A stretch of DNA of 64,000 nucleotides from Loripinus fragilis. Lineage: Eukaryota > Mollusca > Bivalvia > Lucinida > Lucinidae. Under the pieces are notes generated by a model, which was not told the origin of the DNA, did not search any database, and worked only from the letters and a program-made list of their open reading frames with translations. Positions 60,397 to 64,000 of this stretch are shown here, one piece after another. Both the position numbers and the translations under genes were made by a program. Numbering within the stretch: the first letter of the stretch is position 1; each line of letters begins with the position of its first letter. The stretch is taken from contig OZ026524.1 of the NCBI GenBank assembly GCA_964019695.1, positions 61,697,066-61,761,065 on the forward strand. The letters run 5' to 3'.

Positions 60397-61800
60397 AGCG
60401 GAGAGAGAAGGTGCAAGAGAGCTTGATGTGCCCCCTTCTTTAACTGATACATAGATTTCTGGAGACAGTTCTTTGGTACAATCTGCTTTTAAAAAGACAG
60501 CTCGCCGCCACTTCTGTTTTGGCATGGCCCATTGCTTTGAATTAAGATTGTCAAAAATGGCAAATTATGTGATCATTCTTTGGAGCATGAGGAAAAAATA
60601 ATCAATTATTGGTATTCTCAAATTACAGGGCAGACACTGTTTAATATGGCCATACTAGAGTAGTTAGGAATAGATAGTATATAACATTAGATGGAGTTGT
60701 CCCCCCACCTACTTAAAGGAGTGATGTGACGCTGGTGATCTTGGAATTAAGGTCAATACTACCGAATTCTAGTCATTCATTAAGGTCTTCCCAATGAATT
60801 ATCTGTGCCAGTTTAGTCAATATCTGGTCATTGGTTAGGAAGATAGAGTACAGACAAGCCTTTTTATATATGTCCTTGGTGACCTTGTAAATAAGGTCGA
60901 GGTCACAAAATCTTATAATTCGTTTTGGCTGTCCCAGATAAGTATCTGTGCAGGTTTCGATGAAATTCATCTAGCGGTTCATAAGGTAGAGCAAAAAGCT
61001 ACTTCACAGCACAGATATCGGAATCATTTGATATGATTCCAAAATTTTGATAGAACTGTGTCAGTTTAATGGTAATATTATTAAAGTGAGGTTATTTGAA
61101 CAAAAAGGAGCTGGTATGATGTATACAAATGCACACTCTCAACATTTATTGTAATTGACCCTCAAAGCTAACACATATCTATATTTTTTGAAGTTCGTAA
61201 CTTCTCATGTACATATATGATGTATAAAGGTGGCGCAGATATTGTCGAAAATAAACCGATGTCATTCTTTGATTTAGTTTTTTTTTCAATTCATTGTTAT
61301 TTATGCAAGAAAGCATGTTTAAGGTCACTGCCCATAGCAATAACCGTAACTCTAAATCATCAAGGGAGGTAATACTTGGTAGCGTTCGATTATGACAAAG
61401 TGTGATTTTACGCAACTATGATATGTTTTCTACCGACAGCAATGCCCGTTACACTGCACGTTGGTAATCTGAAAGTGATTGATATCACATTAAAAATGCA
61501 AACAAAATTTTAAGTATAATGAACAACAAAAGTTGGCATTCTTTACGGATACTAAACGGTGGACGTTCAGCTCTGTGAGAAGAAAAAAATCAGTCAGTGT
61601 AATGGAACACGCATTTTACCAGGGAAATGTCAGTCGACTGTTCGCGGTTTTTTGACAGTCCACAACAACAATAATGATATAACTACTTGTATATAGATCT
61701 ACATATGATTTTCTTGTTTTATTTTACCTGCATTAAAATTTCACCTGGACAGACTATCTCGTCACGTTCTATAGCGTCTACTTTGAACCTCACGTGCGCT
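60395..61800. other. Unassigned DNA
   Basis: 60700-60970 contains GGTGACCTTGTAAATAAGGTCGAGGTCA-like text, a style common in molluscan repeats. No gene recognised. Confidence 0.35.
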
Positions 61801-61802
61801 AA

Positions 61803-61828
61803 TGACGTCACTTGCTCTTATGACGTCA
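61803..61828. promoter_or_regulatory. Two perfect CRE octamers
   Basis: TGACGTCA at 61803-61810 and 61821-61828, with a CACGTG E-box-like element at 61791. In the absence of a neighbouring exon their role is open. Confidence 0.4.
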
Positions 61829-62044
61829 TTGTGCGTAATTGACAAGTTTTGAACTTGACGTTAACGTTGAGAGTCCCTCGCTTTAGTTTGCGTACTAAAC
61901 AGTTTGCCTTATGTCAAATGTGTTTCAATATTTAGTAACAAGGGCTATCTTGGGCTAAGGTTGACCCAAGTATAGTCGTGAGTCTAAATTATAGTAGGCC
62001 TACTCTTAATTTACTAAAGGTACGTGAAGAATTCTGCCATCAGG

Positions 62045-62165
62045 GTCTGCAAACAACATTGGCGCAGACCAGCTTGTGCATCCGCGCAGTCTGATCATCG
62101 TCTTTGCTATTCACAAATTCAACAAAATAGTACTTAAACTTGCTCCAAGTCTAGTATCTATAGTG
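62045..62165. repeat. GGCGCAGACCAGC repeat copy
   Basis: TTGGCGCAGACCAGCTTGTGCATC, then GCGCAGTCTGATCATCG; same family as 3230-3475. Confidence 0.7.
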
Positions 62166-62654
62166 TTTCCAGGTTATAAATGACCCCGTTTTTCTTTTTT
62201 TAAACAGCTTTAAATTGAACTTAGAAGAACAGCACTTAGCAGGTGGATTTAAATGCATACCGCGTAACTAAAACTTATTTTTGGGAGACGCCCTTATTTG
62301 TAACTGAAGCCCCAGTCCCCTGTACAAAAGAATAACTTAGTTGTTTTTCCCAGTGAATATACCTATGTGTACCCCAATATATACACGTGGTATATTTGCA
62401 TTGCTACGATGATATGTACTAGCCTACAGGACTATCTATATCCGATGATTCAGCGAAAATCTATTCCGCAAACCTCACTCGCCATCATTTTGACACACAC
62501 ACGCACGCACACACCCAATTGTAGAAGTCTATAGGGGTCATAGACCTTGCCGTATTGAAAGCAGGCATGTATTAGGCTCAAGCATGAAACATGCATGTAC
62601 ATGTAGCACCTTCAATTTCAATTCATTGAATCTTTTTGCCTACGAGGTAATTTG

Positions 62655-62850
62655 TCATGATTTTGTCGTCTGCTGATATTTTTTTCAAAATCAGTTTGTT
62701 TCTTGTTATTGCTTTTTCTTAAATGATCTTTCGGGAATATCAGTAGAGTGCCAAGCAGTTTGGATCCAGATCATGCCCGACGTTCTGTCTGGCCTGATCT
62801 GGGTCCAAATTGTTTGCAAAGGTTATCAGCGGACGACACTAGTAAGTAAA
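62655..62850. mobile_element. MITE related to 18278-18489
   Basis: GTCGTCTGCTGAT at 62661 and inverted ATCAGCGGACGAC at 62825; centre TTTGGATCCAGATCATGCC with its inverse at 62790. Confidence 0.75.
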
Positions 62851-64000
62851 GGGTTTATGACGACATTTCAAGTTTAGAGAGTTGACGAGAAATAGCGAAT
62901 TAGACATATACATTAAACTTTAAGAGCATCAAATATTTGCCTGCTAAAGCTATTTCGCTGATAAGCTTTGTCAACAGCCGAAGGCAAGTTCAGGTTAAAA
63001 TGTTGGGCATTATCTGGATCCATACTGTTTGATAACCTACTTGTATTCTTGAAAGACATATTTTAGGAAACAATGATCTCGAAAGGAAATTCAGCCATTA
63101 TTTAAGGTTCAGACAATACTGTTACTTGAATTTTTTTTTTAACACAGACCATTTCGATGCATCGCCTTTAGATGTACAGTGAAGTTTATGAGTCAGTATA
63201 AGCAGTGAATCATGGCTTAATGCACAAAGATTGGGCCAGTTAAGCAACTTTAGCGTGAATTTGCGATTGTTTTTATCAGTTTTTACACGTGTTTTGAGTG
63301 CTCAAAAGAACCATATCATCGAGACTGTTGTTTCGAGTACACACAACATATTTTTTGGTTGAGAAATAGGAAAAATAATTCTCTGTTACAAACTCTTATC
63401 TGTGAGACTGACGAATTACCTCCACTGACCTGTATAAGCCATGTTTTATTTTTATCGCTAGGTTCACTTGGGGACTAATTCAAAGAAGAGCAGCAAAAAC
63501 ACACCAAAATTCCATCTAATCCCAGCCTATACAAAAACCCATATTTATGTGAAAAAAATAAATTCAATTACGCGGTATATATCTAAATTCATTTCTCTAA
63601 TTAATTTTTCAATTAAAATCACCATTAAAGAATAATTAGCAAATAACGGGGGTCACTTAAGTCCTGGAAACACATTAGTATCTGTGGCTGAGAAGGCTGG
63701 TTTTGGTATAATCTTATCGGAAGCCCTAAAGACAGGTTTTGTCGCATCAATGCTCATTTATATTCATGTAAATGCGGATCCAATCCACAAACCTGGTTCA
63801 TGTGATATGCACATAGAAAATGTCTAGCCCCTCTAGACTACTCGTGTCCAATTCCGCCCATGACCAACGCCGACGGGATCCATACAAAAAATAATACCCC
63901 CTCCACCTCCGCGTCACTGAATACCGCCTTCAGTAGCTGGAAGGGTGTGGCCATAAAAAACCTTTTTCATATAAATACGGGTCCAACCAAAGCATAGGTA
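62851..64000. other. No recognisable feature
   Basis: TGGATCCATACTGTTTGATAAC at 63016 is half of the common palindromic core. The rest is AT-rich without an exon that I can support. Confidence 0.35.

Overview
The window looks like non-coding-rich genomic DNA from a metazoan, most likely a marine bivalve mollusc. I infer a heterodont clam from the repeat style: short palindromic MITEs, tRNA-derived SINEs, a Penelope-like retroelement, and a repeat ending in a GCTCACCTTGAG hairpin. I could not search a database. There are no operons, ribosome binding sites or bacterial genes. Most of the short open frames present are chance frames inside repeats.

I can support one host gene, on the + strand. 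Small cysteine-rich exons spread over more than 25 kb encode a secreted or surface protein. The parts are: a candidate signal-peptide exon (22145-22193), PAN-like module A (29602-29871), PAN/apple-like module B (35227-35466), a sushi/CCP domain (40284-40460), a second module A (43765-44052) and a second module B (47204-47440). Every junction is phase 1 and every internal exon is a multiple of three, so the exons join in frame to 420 codons. A possible last exon with a hydrophobic C-terminal tail lies at 54700-54764, which would give 441 residues. That exon is uncertain and sits inside a large transposon-like structure.

Layout. 1-22.1 kb is a gene desert: Penelope tail (1-735), microsatellites, a SINE (4062-4210), a TTCC/GGAA-rich satellite (6106-7580), a 162-bp tandem repeat (9279-9765), a multiply interrupted Penelope-like retroelement on the minus strand (10735-15650), and many MITEs. 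22.1-47.4 kb is the gene; its introns are packed with mobile DNA, including a pogo-like TIR structure with an almost perfect 2081-bp tandem duplication (29.9-34.7 kb), a 1-kb tandem duplication (24.8-26.8 kb) and four copies of one ~550-bp MITE family. 47.4-64 kb holds more foldback elements, a 2.9-kb satellite of 140/167-bp units (49.4-52.3 kb), a 6757-bp TIR structure with a 5-bp target duplication (52626-59382), and scattered MITEs.

Several insertions carry clear target-site duplications (10, 12 and 15 bp, TTAA, GTTAT), so the order of events can partly be read. The strongest candidate for something undescribed is the (A-B)-sushi-(A-B) protein and its eight-cysteine module A, which starts with a GCHHC motif.
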